The position numbers and the translations under genes are program-made. Below the pieces are notes generated by a model. It ran no database searches. It was not told where the DNA came from and saw nothing but the letters and a program-made list of their open reading frames with translations. Source: Salinicola socius (lineage in GTDB: Bacteria; Pseudomonadota; Gammaproteobacteria; Pseudomonadales; Halomonadaceae). Taken from it: 61,794 bases of DNA. The DNA lies in NCBI RefSeq assembly GCF_001937195.1, contig NZ_MSDO01000024.1, forward strand, positions 1-61,794, in the 5' to 3' direction. Below, in pieces: positions 17,810-28,289 of the stretch; within the stretch, counting starts at the first letter, position 1, and every line of letters starts with the position of its first letter.

Positions 17810-18475
17810 ATGCATCCGCTGCTTCACGATATTCGCCTGGTGGCATTCGACCTCGACGGAACGCTGATCGACTCCGTCCCTGATCTGGCTGCGGCAGTGG
17901 ATGGCATGCTCGTCGAGCAGGGCTTCGAGCCGGTGGGCGAGGCCAGGGTTCGCGATTGGGTCGGCAATGGATCCCGCAAGCTGGTGGAGCGCGCGCTGGC
18001 CAGTGTCGTGGGCGAGGCGCCAGATGCGTCACTGATCGAAGCGAGTCACGATCACTTTCTGCGCCATTATCACGCGGCGCCCTGCGATCAGACCCGCGTG
18101 TATCCCGGCGTGAGGGAGGCGCTGGATGCCCTCGAGGCGGAGGGATTCATCGTCACCCTGATCACCAACAAGCCGGCGGCGTTCATCGACCCGATTCTCG
18201 AAGCGCTGGATTTGCGCCGCTATTTTCGTACCACGCTGGGCGGGGATTCGCTGCCGCAGCAAAAGCCGCATCCGGCGCCGTTACTGCATCTGGCGACGCA
18301 GTACGGGGTCGATCCCGCGCAGTGTCTGATGGTGGGGGATTCGCGCCATGACGTGGAGGCGGGGAGGCGCGCGGGCTTTCGCACGCTGGCGGTGTCCTAC
18401 GGGTACAATCACGGCGAACCGGTGGTCTCCAGCCGCCCGGATGGCGTAGTTGAATCGCTCCGGGAACTCGTTTAG
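17810..18475 (+). CDS. gph: Phosphoglycolate phosphatase
   Basis: A 221-residue HAD-superfamily hydrolase removing phosphate from 2-phosphoglycolate, a by-product of oxidative DNA-end repair. Motif I is AFDLDGTLIDS (nucleophile Asp), motif II VTLITNKP, and motif IV MVGDSRHDVEAGRRAGF. The start at 17810 has AGGGAG upstream. It is followed by an intrinsic terminator and then trpE, the usual gph-trpE order. Its other usual neighbour rpe is about 9 kb upstream. Confidence 0.94.
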   Translation: MHPLLHDIRLVAFDLDGTLIDSVPDLAAAVDGMLVEQGFEPVGEARVRDWVGNGSRKLVERALASVVGEAPDASLIEASHDHFLRHYHAAPCDQTRVYPGVREALDALEAEGFIVTLITNKPAAFIDPILEALDLRRYFRTTLGGDSLPQQKPHPAPLLHLATQYGVDPAQCLMVGDSRHDVEAGRRAGFRTLAVSYGYNHGEPVVSSRPDGVVESLRELV

Positions 18476-18486
18476 GGTTTCCGAAT

Positions 18487-18516
18487 CGGCGCCACGGCAG
18501 ATGTGGCGCCGGTTTT
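18487..18516 (+). terminator. Rho-independent terminator after gph
   Basis: Perfect 9-bp arms CGGCGCCAC (18487-18495) and GTGGCGCCG (18503-18511) around a 7-nt loop, followed by GTTTT. It lies 12 bp after the gph stop and separates gph from trpE transcription. Confidence 0.85.
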
Positions 18517-18564
18517 GTGTACCTTCCCGGTGTTTTCCCGTTCCTCCTTCGACCGAGCTTTGAC

Positions 18565-18636
18565 ATGCGACCGGATACCCAACGTCTTTTCAGCCCCAGC
18601 GCGTCGATTCGCCACGTCACGTGTTGGCGATGGTGA
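18565..18636 (+). CDS. Candidate trp leader peptide
   Basis: A 23-residue open frame between the gph terminator and trpE that ends Cys-Trp-Arg-Trp-stop. Two Trp codons close to the stop are the hallmark of attenuator leader peptides. The Trp codons lie in the 3' arm of a stem TCGCC/GGCGA. A second pairing TCAGC (18640-18644) with GCTGA (18666-18670) is followed by four T, resembling a weak terminator before trpE. Against it, no strong Shine-Dalgarno precedes the ATG and the terminator stem is only 5 bp. Confidence 0.35.
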   Translation: MRPDTQRLFSPSASIRHVTCWRW

Positions 18637-18694
18637 CTGTCAGCCGATTCCCTCGATTGCCGATTGCTGATTTTCACTGCTGGAGCCCGGTCCC

Positions 18695-20194
18695 ATGATG
18701 ACCCCTGATCGCTTTGCCGAGCTGGCACAAGCCGGCTACAACCGTATTCCGGTCACCCGAGAGGTGCTGGCCGATCTGGATACGCCGCTTTCCACCTATC
18801 TCAAACTGGCCGACGCGCCCTGGACCTTTCTGCTCGAGTCGGTGCAGGGCGGAGAGAAGTGGGGCCGTTACTCGATCATCGGTCTGCCCAGCCGGGAGCG
18901 CATCGAGGTTCGTGGCTTTACCGTTCGACATATCGTCGACGGAGAACAGCACGGCGCCAGCGAGGTCGAGGATCCGTTGGCGTGGATCGAGCGGTTCCAG
19001 TCACGTTTCAAGGTGCCCCAGCTCGACGATCAGCCGCGCTTCGATGGCGGCCTGGTCGGTTATTTCGGCTACGACACCATCCGCTACATAGAGCCCAAGC
19101 TGCGTACCGCGCTCGCTGCCGAAAAGCCCGATCCCATCGGGGTGCCGGATATTCTGCTGATGGTGTGCGACGATCTGGTCGTCTTCGATAATCTCTCGGG
19201 TCGTCTTCAGCTGTGGACGCATGCCGACCCGGAGACGCCTCACGCCTACGCCAACGCCATCGAGCGTCTCGAGACGCTGGAGCTGAAGCTCCGCAGTGCC
19301 ACTTTCAACACGCTGAGCCCGGGAACGGGGCGTGCGGACGTGGCCGAGGACGATTTTCATGCCAGCTTCAGCGAGCAGGGTTACAAGGACGCGGTCGCCA
19401 GGATCAAGGAGTACGTGCTGGCGGGCGATGTAATGCAGTGCGTGCCGTCCCAGCGCATGTCTATCCCTTACCAGGCGCCGCCGCTGGATCTCTACCGTGC
19501 GCTGCGCAGTCTCAACCCGTCTCCCTACATGTTTTTCCTGAATCTCGACGATCATCATGTGATCGGTTCCTCGCCGGAAATTCTGACCCGGCTGGAAGAC
19601 GGCGAAGTGACCGTGCGCCCCATTGCGGGCACGCGGCCGCGCGGCGCCACGCCGGAGCAGGACAAGGCACTGGAAGAGGAGCTGCTGGCCGATCCCAAGG
19701 AGATTGCCGAGCACCTGATGCTGATCGATCTGGGGCGCAACGATATCGGCCGCATCAGCCAGGTCGGAACCGTCGAATTGACCGACAGGATGGCGATCGA
19801 GCGCTATTCTCACGTCATGCACATCGTGTCCAACGTCACCGGCAAGCTCAGCGAGGGCATGTCGGCGATGGACGTGCTGCGGGCGACCTTCCCGGCGGGT
19901 ACGCTCTCGGGCGCGCCCAAGATCCGGGCGATGGAGATCATCGACGAACTCGAACCGGTCAAGCGCGGCATCTATTCCGGCGCGGTCGGGTATCTTTCCT
20001 GGCACGGTAACATGGACATGGCGATCGCCATTCGTACCGCCGTACTGAAGGATGGCGAGCTGCATGTACAGGCCGGTGGCGGGATCGTGGCCGACTCCGA
20101 CCCCGACGACGAATGGAACGAGACGCTCAACAAGCGTCGTGCGCTGTTTCGCGCCGTGGCGATGGCCGAGAAGGGGCTTGATAACCTCGAGTGA
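18695..20194 (+). CDS. trpE: Anthranilate synthase component I
   Basis: A 499-residue chorismate-using enzyme making anthranilate, the first step of tryptophan synthesis, with a TrpG glutamine amidotransferase encoded elsewhere. Visible are the feedback-inhibition segment [18 protein letters not shown] (about 50-67), [33 protein letters not shown] and [20 protein letters not shown], which carry chorismate and metal contacts. The length matches family members. No trpG follows; in Pseudomonas-like genomes trpGDC is also separate. Expression may depend on the leader described upstream. Confidence 0.97.
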   Translation: MMTPDRFAELAQAGYNRIPVTREVLADLDTPLSTYLKLADAPWTFLLESVQGGEKWGRYSIIGLPSRERIEVRGFTVRHIVDGEQHGASEVEDPLAWIERFQSRFKVPQLDDQPRFDGGLVGYFGYDTIRYIEPKLRTALAAEKPDPIGVPDILLMVCDDLVVFDNLSGRLQLWTHADPETPHAYANAIERLETLELKLRSATFNTLSPGTGRADVAEDDFHASFSEQGYKDAVARIKEYVLAGDVMQCVPSQRMSIPYQAPPLDLYRALRSLNPSPYMFFLNLDDHHVIGSSPEILTRLEDGEVTVRPIAGTRPRGATPEQDKALEEELLADPKEIAEHLMLIDLGRNDIGRISQVGTVELTDRMAIERYSHVMHIVSNVTGKLSEGMSAMDVLRATFPAGTLSGAPKIRAMEIIDELEPVKRGIYSGAVGYLSWHGNMDMAIAIRTAVLKDGELHVQAGGGIVADSDPDDEWNETLNKRRALFRAVAMAEKGLDNLE

Positions 20195-20302
20195 CGGCTG
20201 CCAGCGCGGGCTCGACCCTGGGTCCGCGTTCTTCGGTCGAGCGCAGTCATCGATCCGGGTGACTGGCGCTCGAGGCGGGCCATGTCGACAACATGGCGGC
20301 TG

Positions 20303-20402
20303 TCGCAAGTGCTCGAAGCCTATCGCAAGTGCTCGAAGCCTATCGCAAGTACCGGACGCCTATTGCGAGTGCCTGACGTCCATCGCGAGTCCCTAACGCT
20401 CT
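20303..20402. repeat. 20-bp tandem repeat, five degenerate copies
   Basis: Units at 20303-20322, 20323-20342, 20343-20362, 20363-20382 and 20383-20402. The first two are identical (TCGCAAGTGCTCGAAGCCTA) and later units decay progressively. The last unit overlaps the stop codon and the last residues of the small minus-strand gene at 20393. No spacers are present, so this is not a CRISPR array. Confidence 0.9.
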
Positions 20403-20599
20403 CGGTGCGAGACGTCGATGCGGAGATCGTAATCCTGTGCTCCCAGCATCCAGGTGACGTTGAGCACCTTGATCGGAAACCCATCCAGCATGATGTCCTC
20501 TTCCGGGCGCGGGGCGACCGGCAATGTCATGACACCGTTGCTATCGCAGTAGGGATGGCCGATCGGGGCACCATCCTGAAATAAAACCACTCGAATCAT
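20393..20599 (-). CDS. Small conserved-looking hypothetical protein
   Basis: A 68-residue protein that I do not recognise. It starts MIRVVLFQDGAPIGHPYC and has no membrane segment or signal peptide. The start at 20599 is supported by GGAAGGAGAGCA just upstream, a strong Shine-Dalgarno. Codon use is similar to its neighbours. Its last residues (DVSHRER) and TAG stop are encoded by the edge of the 20-bp tandem array, so its C-terminus may vary among strains. Confidence 0.65.
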   Translation of the reverse strand: MIRVVLFQDGAPIGHPYCDSNGVMTLPVAPRPEEDIMLDGFPIKVLNVTWMLGAQDYDLRIDVSHRER

Positions 20600-20880
20600 T
20601 CTGCTCTCCTTCCGTGGGTCCAAAACCTGTTTCTTCCAGAAACGCCGGGATCCAGAAATACGGTATCCAGAGAAGACCTCGCTTCGATGTCACCAGTATT
20701 GGTCAGGGAGCGCGATGTCTCCAGTGCCGATGACGCTAAAGGCTCTGCCATTTAACATCCTGCAAACAACGAGAAGCGGGAAACGCGACAGGAAAATGAA
20801 GCAGGGGATTCGGTTCCGTCGGAACGCGCGGCAGGAGACGCCGCGTGCCAGTGCGCGCGGCGGGGGCGACGTAGAAGCTC

Positions 20881-21798
20881 TCAGTCGACCTGGCCGAGCA
20901 GCAGAAACTCGATCAGCGCCTTCTGAGCATGCAGCCGGTTGCCCGCTTCCTGCCACACGACCGCTCGCGGGTCGTCGAGTAGCGTGGTGCTGATCTCCTC
21001 TCCGCGGTGCGCCGGCAGGCAGTGCAGGAAGAGGGCATCTTGAGCGGCCTGATCCAACAGGGCTTCGGTGACCTGGAACCCGGCGAAGTCCCGTTCGCGC
21101 TTGGCCTGCTCTTCTTCCTGCCCCATCGAAGCCCAGACGTCCGTGGTTATCAGGTCGGCGCCGCGAACGGCGTCGCTCGGGGCGCGGACGATGACGGCAT
21201 GCTCGCCGGCGGCATCGAGAATGTCCTGACGCGGCTCGTAACCCTCCGGGCAGCAGATCCTCAACTGGAAATCGAACCGACGTGCAGCGTTGATCCAGGA
21301 GTGGCACATGTTGTTGCCGTCACCGATCCAGACCGCCGTCTTGCCTTTCACCGGCCCGCGGCACTCGGTCCAGGTCATGACATCGGCCAGTAGCTGACAC
21401 GGGTGATAGTCGTCGGTGAGCGCGTTGATTACCGGCACCGAGCTGGCGGCGGCGAACGCCTCGAGCCCCGCATGGGAAAAGGTCCGGATCATGACCGCAT
21501 CGACCATTTCGGAGAGCACGCGAGCGGTGTCGCCAATCGGCTCGCCCCGGCCGAGCTGGGTATCACGCGATGACAGGAACAGTGCATGCCCGCCGAACTG
21601 TGCCATGGCGGTTTCGAACGAGACGCGAGTCCGGGTCGATGACTTCTCGAAGATCATCGCCAGGGTGCGATTGCTGAACGGCGTGTAGACCGGGCCGTCG
21701 GCCTTCAGGCGATTCTTGATCGTGATCCCGCGCTGGATCAGGTAGGCCAGCTCGTCGGCGGAGAGATCCAGCAGGGTCAGAAAATGGCGTGCGCTCAT
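20881..21798 (-). CDS. argF: Ornithine carbamoyltransferase
   Basis: A 305-residue enzyme forming citrulline from ornithine and carbamoyl phosphate in arginine synthesis. The carbamoyl-phosphate motif is [16 protein letters not shown], followed by [14 protein letters not shown] and [11 protein letters not shown], whose Cys binds ornithine. ATG 21798 has AGGAAG upstream and matches the family start. It shares this neighbourhood with argG (23511), grxD and rnt, an order also seen in Pseudomonas. Downstream, a GC-rich stem CGCCGCG/CGCGGCG (20839-20862) lacks a T-run. Confidence 0.96.
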   Translation of the reverse strand: MSARHFLTLLDLSADELAYLIQRGITIKNRLKADGPVYTPFSNRTLAMIFEKSSTRTRVSFETAMAQFGGHALFLSSRDTQLGRGEPIGDTARVLSEMVDAVMIRTFSHAGLEAFAAASSVPVINALTDDYHPCQLLADVMTWTECRGPVKGKTAVWIGDGNNMCHSWINAARRFDFQLRICCPEGYEPRQDILDAAGEHAVIVRAPSDAVRGADLITTDVWASMGQEEEQAKRERDFAGFQVTEALLDQAAQDALFLHCLPAHRGEEISTTLLDDPRAVVWQEAGNRLHAQKALIEFLLLGQVD

Positions 21799-22208
21799 GG
21801 GCGGCTTCCTGTCGTGGCTTGACGTTGAGACATTGGCTACAAGGCATGCGGCAATATCCAGGCGCGCCGCACGGCGAATTCGAGATCGTCGGCCGCAATC
21901 GCGGGCTACCCACGCGGTCGACTCGGGAAAAACGAAAAAAGCGCCGCGCCCCAAGCGCCGGCAAGGGCGTTTGGCGAGACGGCGCCGGGATCGGCCGGTC
22001 ATGCGTTTGCTGCGGTGGTGGCCGATCCGTGCGAAAGCCAATCATCCTAACCAGCCCCCGCGGGCGGCGCAATGGCCCGGCCGGAGCTTCAAAGGGTAGC
22101 GGGGGTGTTTTCAGACGATGTCATCAGTAGAATGGGAATACGGTCATTCACACTCGCGTACACGCGAAGAGTCGGCATCGACCTTCTCTTCCCGCTATAG
22201 GACGTCTC
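21799..22208. other. Divergent argF/grxD intergenic region
   Basis: A 410-bp region presumably holding both promoters. No convincing coding sequence is seen in either strand. A loose dyad GGAATACGGTCATTC near 22133-22147 recalls half of an ArgR box, but it is nearer grxD than argF and is not a good match. Confidence 0.4.
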
Positions 22209-22553
22209 ATGAGCGATACCATCGAAGCGATCAAGCAGCAGATCAGTGACAACGCGATTCTGCTTTACATGAAGGGGTCGCCCCAGTTGCCGCAGTGCGG
22301 CTTCTCGGCCCAGGCGGTTCAGGCGCTGATGGCCTGCGGCGAGAAGTTCGCGTTCGTCAATATTCTGGATAACCCGGATATTCGTACCGAGCTGCCGAAG
22401 TACGCCAGCTGGCCGACGTTCCCTCAGCTGTGGATCGATGGTGAACTGGTCGGCGGTTGCGACATCATCGTCGAGATGTATCAGAACGGCGAGCTGGAGC
22501 CGATGGTCAAGGCGGCTGCGGCCAAGTCGGCCGAGGCTTCCAGCGACAGCTGA
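22209..22553 (+). CDS. grxD: Monothiol glutaredoxin GrxD
   Basis: A 114-residue monothiol (CGFS-type) glutaredoxin that carries and transfers [2Fe-2S] clusters with glutathione. The active site is PQCGFSAQAVQAL (Cys at about residue 30), with WPTFPQLWIDGELVGGCDI supplying the cis-Pro and GG glutathione-binding elements. AGGA precedes the ATG. A strong terminator lies 26 bp after the stop, so it is probably a single-gene unit. Confidence 0.95.
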   Translation: MSDTIEAIKQQISDNAILLYMKGSPQLPQCGFSAQAVQALMACGEKFAFVNILDNPDIRTELPKYASWPTFPQLWIDGELVGGCDIIVEMYQNGELEPMVKAAAAKSAEASSDS

Positions 22554-22579
22554 GTCATCCTTTCGAGCCTCGTCTCCGA

Positions 22580-22613
22580 GACGCCCCGTCATCGCACGGG
22601 GCGTCTTTCGTTT
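22580..22613 (+). terminator. Rho-independent terminator after grxD
   Basis: Arms GACGCCCCGT (22580-22589) and ACGGGGCGTC (22596-22605) are perfectly complementary around a 6-nt loop, followed by a T-rich tail (TTTCGTTT). It may also act on the converging rnt transcript. Confidence 0.85.
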
Positions 22614-22656
22614 CGAGGTTCAGTCGTTTCGAGATTCAGCCGTTTCGGGATTCAGA
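22609..22656. repeat. 16-bp tandem repeat, three copies, overlapping the rnt stop
   Basis: Three degenerate 16-bp units (CGTTTCGAGATTCAGC type) at 22609-22624, 22625-22640 and 22641-22656. The last unit covers the rnt stop codon and final codon. Confidence 0.8.
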
Positions 22657-23317
22657 TCTCGTCGAGCCCTTGTTCCTTCATGGCCAGATTCCAGCCGCCG
22701 AGATCCTTGAAGCGGTTGATGATGGCGCAGAAGAGTTCTGCGGTGCGTTCGGTGTCGTAGCTCGCCGAATGCGCCGAGGAGCTGTCGAAATCGATACCGG
22801 CAGCCTGACAGGCGCGCGCCAATACGGTCTGGCCATAGGCCAGTGCCGACAGCGTGGCGGTGTCGAAGCTCGAGAATGGATGGAAGGGGTTGCGCTTGAT
22901 GTTGCAGCGGTTGATGGCGGCGTTCAGGAAGCCTTGGTCGAACGAGGCGTTGTGGCCTACCAGAATCGCTCGCGTACAGTCGTGGGACTTGATGGTCTTG
23001 CGAATCGGCTTGAAGATGCCATCCAGGGCTTCTCTCTCGCTCACCGCAATTTCCTTGCGGAAGGCACTGGAAAGATCGATGCCGGTGAAATCCAGGGCGG
23101 ACCGTTCGACATTGGCGCCCTCGAATGGCTCGACGTGAAAGGCGATCGTATCGAGGGGCAGCAGATTGCCTTGCGCGTCCATCGTCAACGGCACGGCGGC
23201 AATTTCCAGTAGTGCATCCGTGGCGGAATTGAATCCACCGGTCTCGATATCTACCACCACCGGGAGATACCCGCGAAAACGCTGCGCCATCAGCTCCTTC
23301 GTGCTGGCGTCCGACAT
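22652..23317 (-). CDS. rnt: Ribonuclease T
   Basis: A 221-residue 3'-5' exoribonuclease of the DEDD family that trims tRNA and other stable RNA ends. Exo I is [11 protein letters not shown] (Asp, Glu), Exo II is [12 protein letters not shown], and Exo III is [13 protein letters not shown]. Length and motifs match RNase T closely. GGGAG is upstream of the ATG. It is convergent with grxD. Confidence 0.95.
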   Translation of the reverse strand: MSDASTKELMAQRFRGYLPVVVDIETGGFNSATDALLEIAAVPLTMDAQGNLLPLDTIAFHVEPFEGANVERSALDFTGIDLSSAFRKEIAVSEREALDGIFKPIRKTIKSHDCTRAILVGHNASFDQGFLNAAINRCNIKRNPFHPFSSFDTATLSALAYGQTVLARACQAAGIDFDSSSAHSASYDTERTAELFCAIINRFKDLGGWNLAMKEQGLDEI

Positions 23318-23427
23318 GCGATGACTCCCATTCCCTTGATGTGGTAGTGATGATGAAATCGCGTAGAGTCTAGCAGTTCAGGTCATTGGCGTCCCTTGGC
23401 TTGGTGTTCGCCGCGGCTTCGGGACGC

Positions 23428-23433
23428 TATAAT
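23428..23433 (+). promoter_or_regulatory. Consensus -10 element of the argG promoter
   Basis: A perfect TATAAT lies 77 bp before the argG ATG. The best -35 candidate (TGTTCG, 23405-23410, 17-bp spacer) is weak, suggesting help from an activator or an extended element. I found no clear ArgR site. Confidence 0.5.
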
Positions 23434-23510
23434 CCACGATTTGCCCGGTCACTGATCGCTGCATCCCGCAAACCTCGCCCATCAATTCCATATTGCTAAG
23501 GAGCTGTCGC

Positions 23511-24731
<1,221 letters not shown>

Positions 24732-24800
24732 AATGGCTCGGCGCTCCGGCCCCATCAATGATGCCGATGCAGTCGTCGGTATGCGTATCGGGAGCAACGT

Positions 24801-25121
24801 ATGTTGAAGAAACTGTTCTCCAGCCTGCTGGGTGGCGGTTCGGAGCCCAAGTCGGCGAGCGGGAAGTCGACGTCCGCACCGGCGCGGGAGCCGGTCGAGT
24901 ACAAGGGCTTCCTGATCGTACCCGAGCCGCAGGATGCCGGCGGTCAGTACCGGGTCAGCGGCTGGATTCGCAAGCCGGTCGAAGGTGGCGAAACGCTGGA
25001 GCGCCGGTTCGAGCGCTCCGATGTCGTCCCTGGCGAAGATGCCTGTGTCGAGTTGACGGTCGCCAAGAGCCAGCGTTACATCGATGATATCGGCGACGAG
25101 ATGTTCGAGCAGGAGCATTGA
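24801..25121 (+). CDS. HlyU-family protein
   Basis: A 106-residue protein with a short basic N-terminus and a low-complexity linker (Gly/Ser/Ala, residues 10-33), then a core PVEYKGFLIVPEPQDAGGQYRVSGWI. This matches the PF10115-type HlyU family, named for a Vibrio haemolysin regulator but widespread without that role. GGGAGC precedes the ATG. A terminator directly follows. The function here is unknown. Confidence 0.7.
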   Translation: MLKKLFSSLLGGGSEPKSASGKSTSAPAREPVEYKGFLIVPEPQDAGGQYRVSGWIRKPVEGGETLERRFERSDVVPGEDACVELTVAKSQRYIDDIGDEMFEQEH

Positions 25122-25143
25122 TGATGTCCGACTGATCCTGCCG

Positions 25144-25168
25144 ACGGCGCCATTACGGCGCCGTTTTT
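25144..25168 (+). terminator. Rho-independent terminator
   Basis: Arms ACGGCGCC (25144-25151) and GGCGCCGT (25157-25164) with a 5-nt loop, followed by five T. It ends the argG/HlyU-like unit. Confidence 0.85.
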
Positions 25169-25288
25169 GCGATTGGCGGCTTTACCGATAACTTCCTATG
25201 GTTAAGTCAGCTCGTTCCAGTCCATCCGGCAATTTGACAAGCCCCTGGATTCTCGAAGCATTCGAACTACCGGCAGGGAAGGCCGCCC

Positions 25289-25951
25289 ATGATTACCGTG
25301 CATCATCTCGAAAACTCCCGTTCGCAACGTATTCTCTGGTTGCTTGAAGAGCTGGGGGCCGAGTACCGGATTCGAACGTACCGTCGTGACCCCGGAACGC
25401 TATTGGCGCCACCCGAATTGAAGAAGGTGCATCCATTGGGCAAGTCGCCGGTGATCACCGACGACGCCTACACGGTGGCCGAGTCCGGGGCGATCGTCGA
25501 ATATCTCGTCGCCCGCTACGATGGCGATGCGCTGGTGCCGGAAGCGGGCACACCCGAACGTCTGCGCTATATCCACTGGCTTCACTACGCAGAAGGTTCG
25601 GCCATGCCGTTGCTGGTGATGAAGCTGGTGTTCTCGAAGCTGGGTAAGCCACCGGTGCCCGCGATCATCCGTCCGATCGGGAAGTTGCTCGCCGCCGGGG
25701 TCCGTCAGAAATTCCTCGATCCGCAGCTCCGTCTGCATCTCGACTACTGGGAAAGCGAGCTTGAACACTATGCCTGGTTTGCCGGAAACGATTTCAGCGC
25801 CGCCGATATCCAGATGAGCTTTCCGCTTCTGGCCGCAGAAAGTCGTACCGATTTATCCAATTATCCTAATATTAAGAGGGTGCTCGAGGAGATGCGCGAG
25901 CGGCCCGCCTATCAGCGAGCGATCGAGAAAGGAGGGGAATTTCGACTGTGA
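25289..25951 (+). CDS. Glutathione S-transferase family protein
   Basis: A 220-residue cytosolic GST. The thioredoxin-like N-terminal domain has NSRSQRILWLLEEL and HPLGKSPVITDD with the cis-Pro, then AESGAIVEYL, where Glu and Ser bind the glutathione gamma-glutamyl group. The C-terminal helical domain ends with FSAADIQMSFPL, the usual N-capping box. Substrate unknown. It is probably its own transcript, since a terminator precedes it. Confidence 0.88.
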   Translation: MITVHHLENSRSQRILWLLEELGAEYRIRTYRRDPGTLLAPPELKKVHPLGKSPVITDDAYTVAESGAIVEYLVARYDGDALVPEAGTPERLRYIHWLHYAEGSAMPLLVMKLVFSKLGKPPVPAIIRPIGKLLAAGVRQKFLDPQLRLHLDYWESELEHYAWFAGNDFSAADIQMSFPLLAAESRTDLSNYPNIKRVLEEMRERPAYQRAIEKGGEFRL

Positions 25952-26064
25952 GATGTTTCGATAGCGGAGCTGTCGAGACGGGTCACGCGTGGCTGGGTAT
26001 CACTCGTGTGCGAGTTGGCGAACGACATGCCAGTCTCGCGCGGCAAATGGGTCGAGGAGTTTCT

Positions 26065-26592
26065 ATGCGTGCCTTTATCGGAAAGACCGCCGTCATGGTC
26101 GGATTGTTGAGCGGTGCCGCACTGGGATCGTCACTGGCGTGGGCGCAGGGCCAGGCGGAGCAATCGCCTTTCGATCAGCAGCCGGAAACCCGGCTGGCTT
26201 GTGAGCGCCTGAAAGCGCAGATCGACCAGACCATCCGTGACAATGGGGCGCGACACTTTCTGCTCGAGATCGTCGATAACGCTCAGGTGGAAGATGATGT
26301 CGTCCGAGAGGGCGAAAGCTTTGCCGGGGCCGAGGTGGTTGGCAGTTGTGATGGTGGCACGCGTAAGGTGGTCTATCGTCGCGACGGAGCCACGGAAATG
26401 AGTTCCGCTTCCCCGCAGGAAACCTCGTCGGGAGCCGATCCCGCAGGCGTTCAGGGCGATGCCGAGGGTGGCGACGGCAGTCGTTTGCCGGAAACCGCCC
26501 CCGTCGCACCGGAATCCAGTGGCGAAGATGCCTTGCCCACACCGGAGTCGGAAAATCTGGACGCTGGGCAGGAGCCGGAATCCAGCCCCTGA
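26065..26592 (+). CDS. DUF1161-type periplasmic protein with acidic tail
   Basis: A 175-residue protein with a signal peptide (about 1-28, ending AWAQ) and a compact domain. LACERLKAQIDQTIRDNGARHFLLEIV through EVVGSCDGGTRKVVYRR resembles DUF1161 proteins, small secreted proteins of unknown role with two conserved Cys. After about residue 115 comes an extra Glu/Ser/Pro-rich tail not expected in the family. ATG 26065 has a GAGGAG sequence upstream and starts the signal peptide; an earlier in-frame ATG does not. Confidence 0.7.
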   Translation: MRAFIGKTAVMVGLLSGAALGSSLAWAQGQAEQSPFDQQPETRLACERLKAQIDQTIRDNGARHFLLEIVDNAQVEDDVVREGESFAGAEVVGSCDGGTRKVVYRRDGATEMSSASPQETSSGADPAGVQGDAEGGDGSRLPETAPVAPESSGEDALPTPESENLDAGQEPESSP

Positions 26593-26619
26593 TCTTGGGG
26601 TTCGATTGTCAACCGTTCG

Positions 26620-27258
26620 TCAGGCGATATCGATCTTGTCCGGATACTCGCACAGGTCCTCGATCACGCAGCTCCCGCAACGAGGCTTGCGTGCCAGGCA
26701 GGTGTAGCGGCCATGGAGAATCAGCCAGTGATGGGCGTCCTTGAGGTACGCCCTTGGCACATGACGCATCAACTTGTTCTCGACTTCGACCACGTTCTTG
26801 CCCGGGGCGAGTCGAGTGCGGTTGGACACACGAAAAATGTGCGTATCCACTGCCATGGTCAGCTCGCCGAACGCCGTGTTCAGAATCACGTTGGCGGTCT
26901 TGCGGCCGACGCCGGGTAGCGCTTCCAGCGCTTCCCTCGTTCGCGGGATGTCGCCATGGTAGCGCTGGTCGAGAATTTGGCAGGTCTTCATCAGATTCTC
27001 GGCCTTGGTGTTATACAGGCCGATGGTCTTGATGTGCGCTTTCAAGCCGTCGATGCCGAGATCGATGATCGCCCGGGGCGTATTGGCCACCGGGAACAGC
27101 CTGGCCGTCGCCTTGTTGACGCCCACGTCCGTTGCCTGTGCCGACAACAGCACCGCAGCCAATAACTCGAAGGGCGTCGTCCAGTTCAACTCCGTGGTTG
27201 GGTTGGGGTTATGGGCCTTGAGACGGGCAAAAATCCGTTCACGTTTGGTCGCGTTCAT
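26620..27258 (-). CDS. nth: Endonuclease III
   Basis: A 212-residue DNA glycosylase/AP lyase removing oxidised pyrimidines. The helix-hairpin-helix is [13 protein letters not shown] (catalytic Lys about residue 121), with [11 protein letters not shown] containing the catalytic Asp. The C-terminal [4Fe-4S] motif is C-x6-C-x2-C-x5-C. Its ATG overlaps the rnfB-like stop by 4 bp, an old pairing also seen in Pseudomonas. Confidence 0.96.
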   Translation of the reverse strand: MNATKRERIFARLKAHNPNPTTELNWTTPFELLAAVLLSAQATDVGVNKATARLFPVANTPRAIIDLGIDGLKAHIKTIGLYNTKAENLMKTCQILDQRYHGDIPRTREALEALPGVGRKTANVILNTAFGELTMAVDTHIFRVSNRTRLAPGKNVVEVENKLMRHVPRAYLKDAHHWLILHGRYTCLARKPRCGSCVIEDLCEYPDKIDIA

Positions 27259-28289
27259 GAGGTCGTTCCGTCATCGTCGCCGCTGCTATCGGCGGACAGA
27301 TTGGCCGTGGACTGGCCGGCCTCGATTCGATTGGCCGGAGTCTCGTTGGCAAGGGTGATGAGCCGCTCCGCCGCGCGTATCTTGTCTCGCGCCCGGTCGA
27401 CATCTTCCTGATTGCCCTGACGCTGAAAGTGAGCGAGTTCCTGACGTGCCTTGCGCACGGCCTGCTCTGCCGCTGCCACGGCAATATGCTGGTGATCGCG
27501 AGTCGGGCCGTCATCGGGCGATGCCGACGCCAGCTGGCGCTCCACGGTATCGAGCTGGGCGTCGAACCCGGCCAGGCGCTCGAGCAGTGCGGCGCGCGAC
27601 GCCTCGTCGGCTTTATCCAACTGGCGTTGCACGCGTTTCCGACGTGCCGTCAGGGTCGCCCTCTGCGCTTTGAGGGCCGTGACATCGATTTCGGCGGACG
27701 GCCCGCACGTTTCCGTGGGTGGCGCGACAGGCGAACGCGCCGCGGCGGCGCGTCGCTCCCGCTTGCGGCGCTTCTCTTCGGCCTTGCGGGCCAGACGCGC
27801 GTTGCGTGCGGTGTAGCGTCGGCGGCCGTTGTCGGCACGCCAATCGAGATATCGCTGCTGCTCGGCGTCGTTTCGGGCAGCGGCCCACCGGGGATGCTCG
27901 ACGAGATCAATGCAGTCGACCGGGCAGGGCGCCACGCAGAGTTCACAACCGGTGCACTCGGATTCGATCACCGTGTGCATCTGCTTCGCGGCACCGAGTA
28001 TGGCATCCACCGGGCAGGCCTGAATGCACTTGGTACAGCCGATGCATTCGGCTTCGCGAATCACCGCCAGAAGCGGTGTCTGGGGCGGCTCGATCAGTTC
28101 GAGAGGGGGTTGGCCAGTGAGCGTTGCCAGTCGATCACGGGTGACCTCACCACCGGGCGGGCAGCGGTTGATCGCCTCTCCCTCGACGATCGCCTCCGCG
28201 TAGGGGCGACAGCCGTCATGCCCGCACTTGCCGCATTGAGTCTGCGGCAATTCGGCATCGATGCGTTCAACGGTAATGGCGACTGTCAT
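27255..28289 (-). CDS. Orphan RnfB-like iron-sulfur protein
   Basis: A 344-residue protein with the RnfB cluster domain [16 protein letters not shown]...CPPGG (about 19-46), then two ferredoxin motifs [12 protein letters not shown] and [12 protein letters not shown] (about 82-125). It lacks the N-terminal membrane anchor of RnfB/RsxB, and no rnfA, C, D, G or E lies nearby. The second half is an Ala/Arg/Glu-rich, coiled-coil-like extension absent from classical RnfB. ATG 28289 is the natural start for [10 protein letters not shown]. It is coupled to nth, hinting at electron delivery to iron-sulfur or repair proteins, which is only inference. Confidence 0.85.
   Translation of the reverse strand: MTVAITVERIDAELPQTQCGKCGHDGCRPYAEAIVEGEAINRCPPGGEVTRDRLATLTGQPPLELIEPPQTPLLAVIREAECIGCTKCIQACPVDAILGAAKQMHTVIESECTGCELCVAPCPVDCIDLVEHPRWAAARNDAEQQRYLDWRADNGRRRYTARNARLARKAEEKRRKRERRAAAARSPVAPPTETCGPSAEIDVTALKAQRATLTARRKRVQRQLDKADEASRAALLERLAGFDAQLDTVERQLASASPDDGPTRDHQHIAVAAAEQAVRKARQELAHFQRQGNQEDVDRARDKIRAAERLITLANETPANRIEAGQSTANLSADSSGDDDGTTS

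Noticed and set aside
20303-20402. Possible CRISPR array
   Set aside because: Units are directly adjacent with no unique spacers, and they decay steadily; it is a tandem repeat.
22133-22147. ArgR-box-like dyad near grxD
   Set aside because: Only part of the consensus is present and it lies far from argF; not enough to call.
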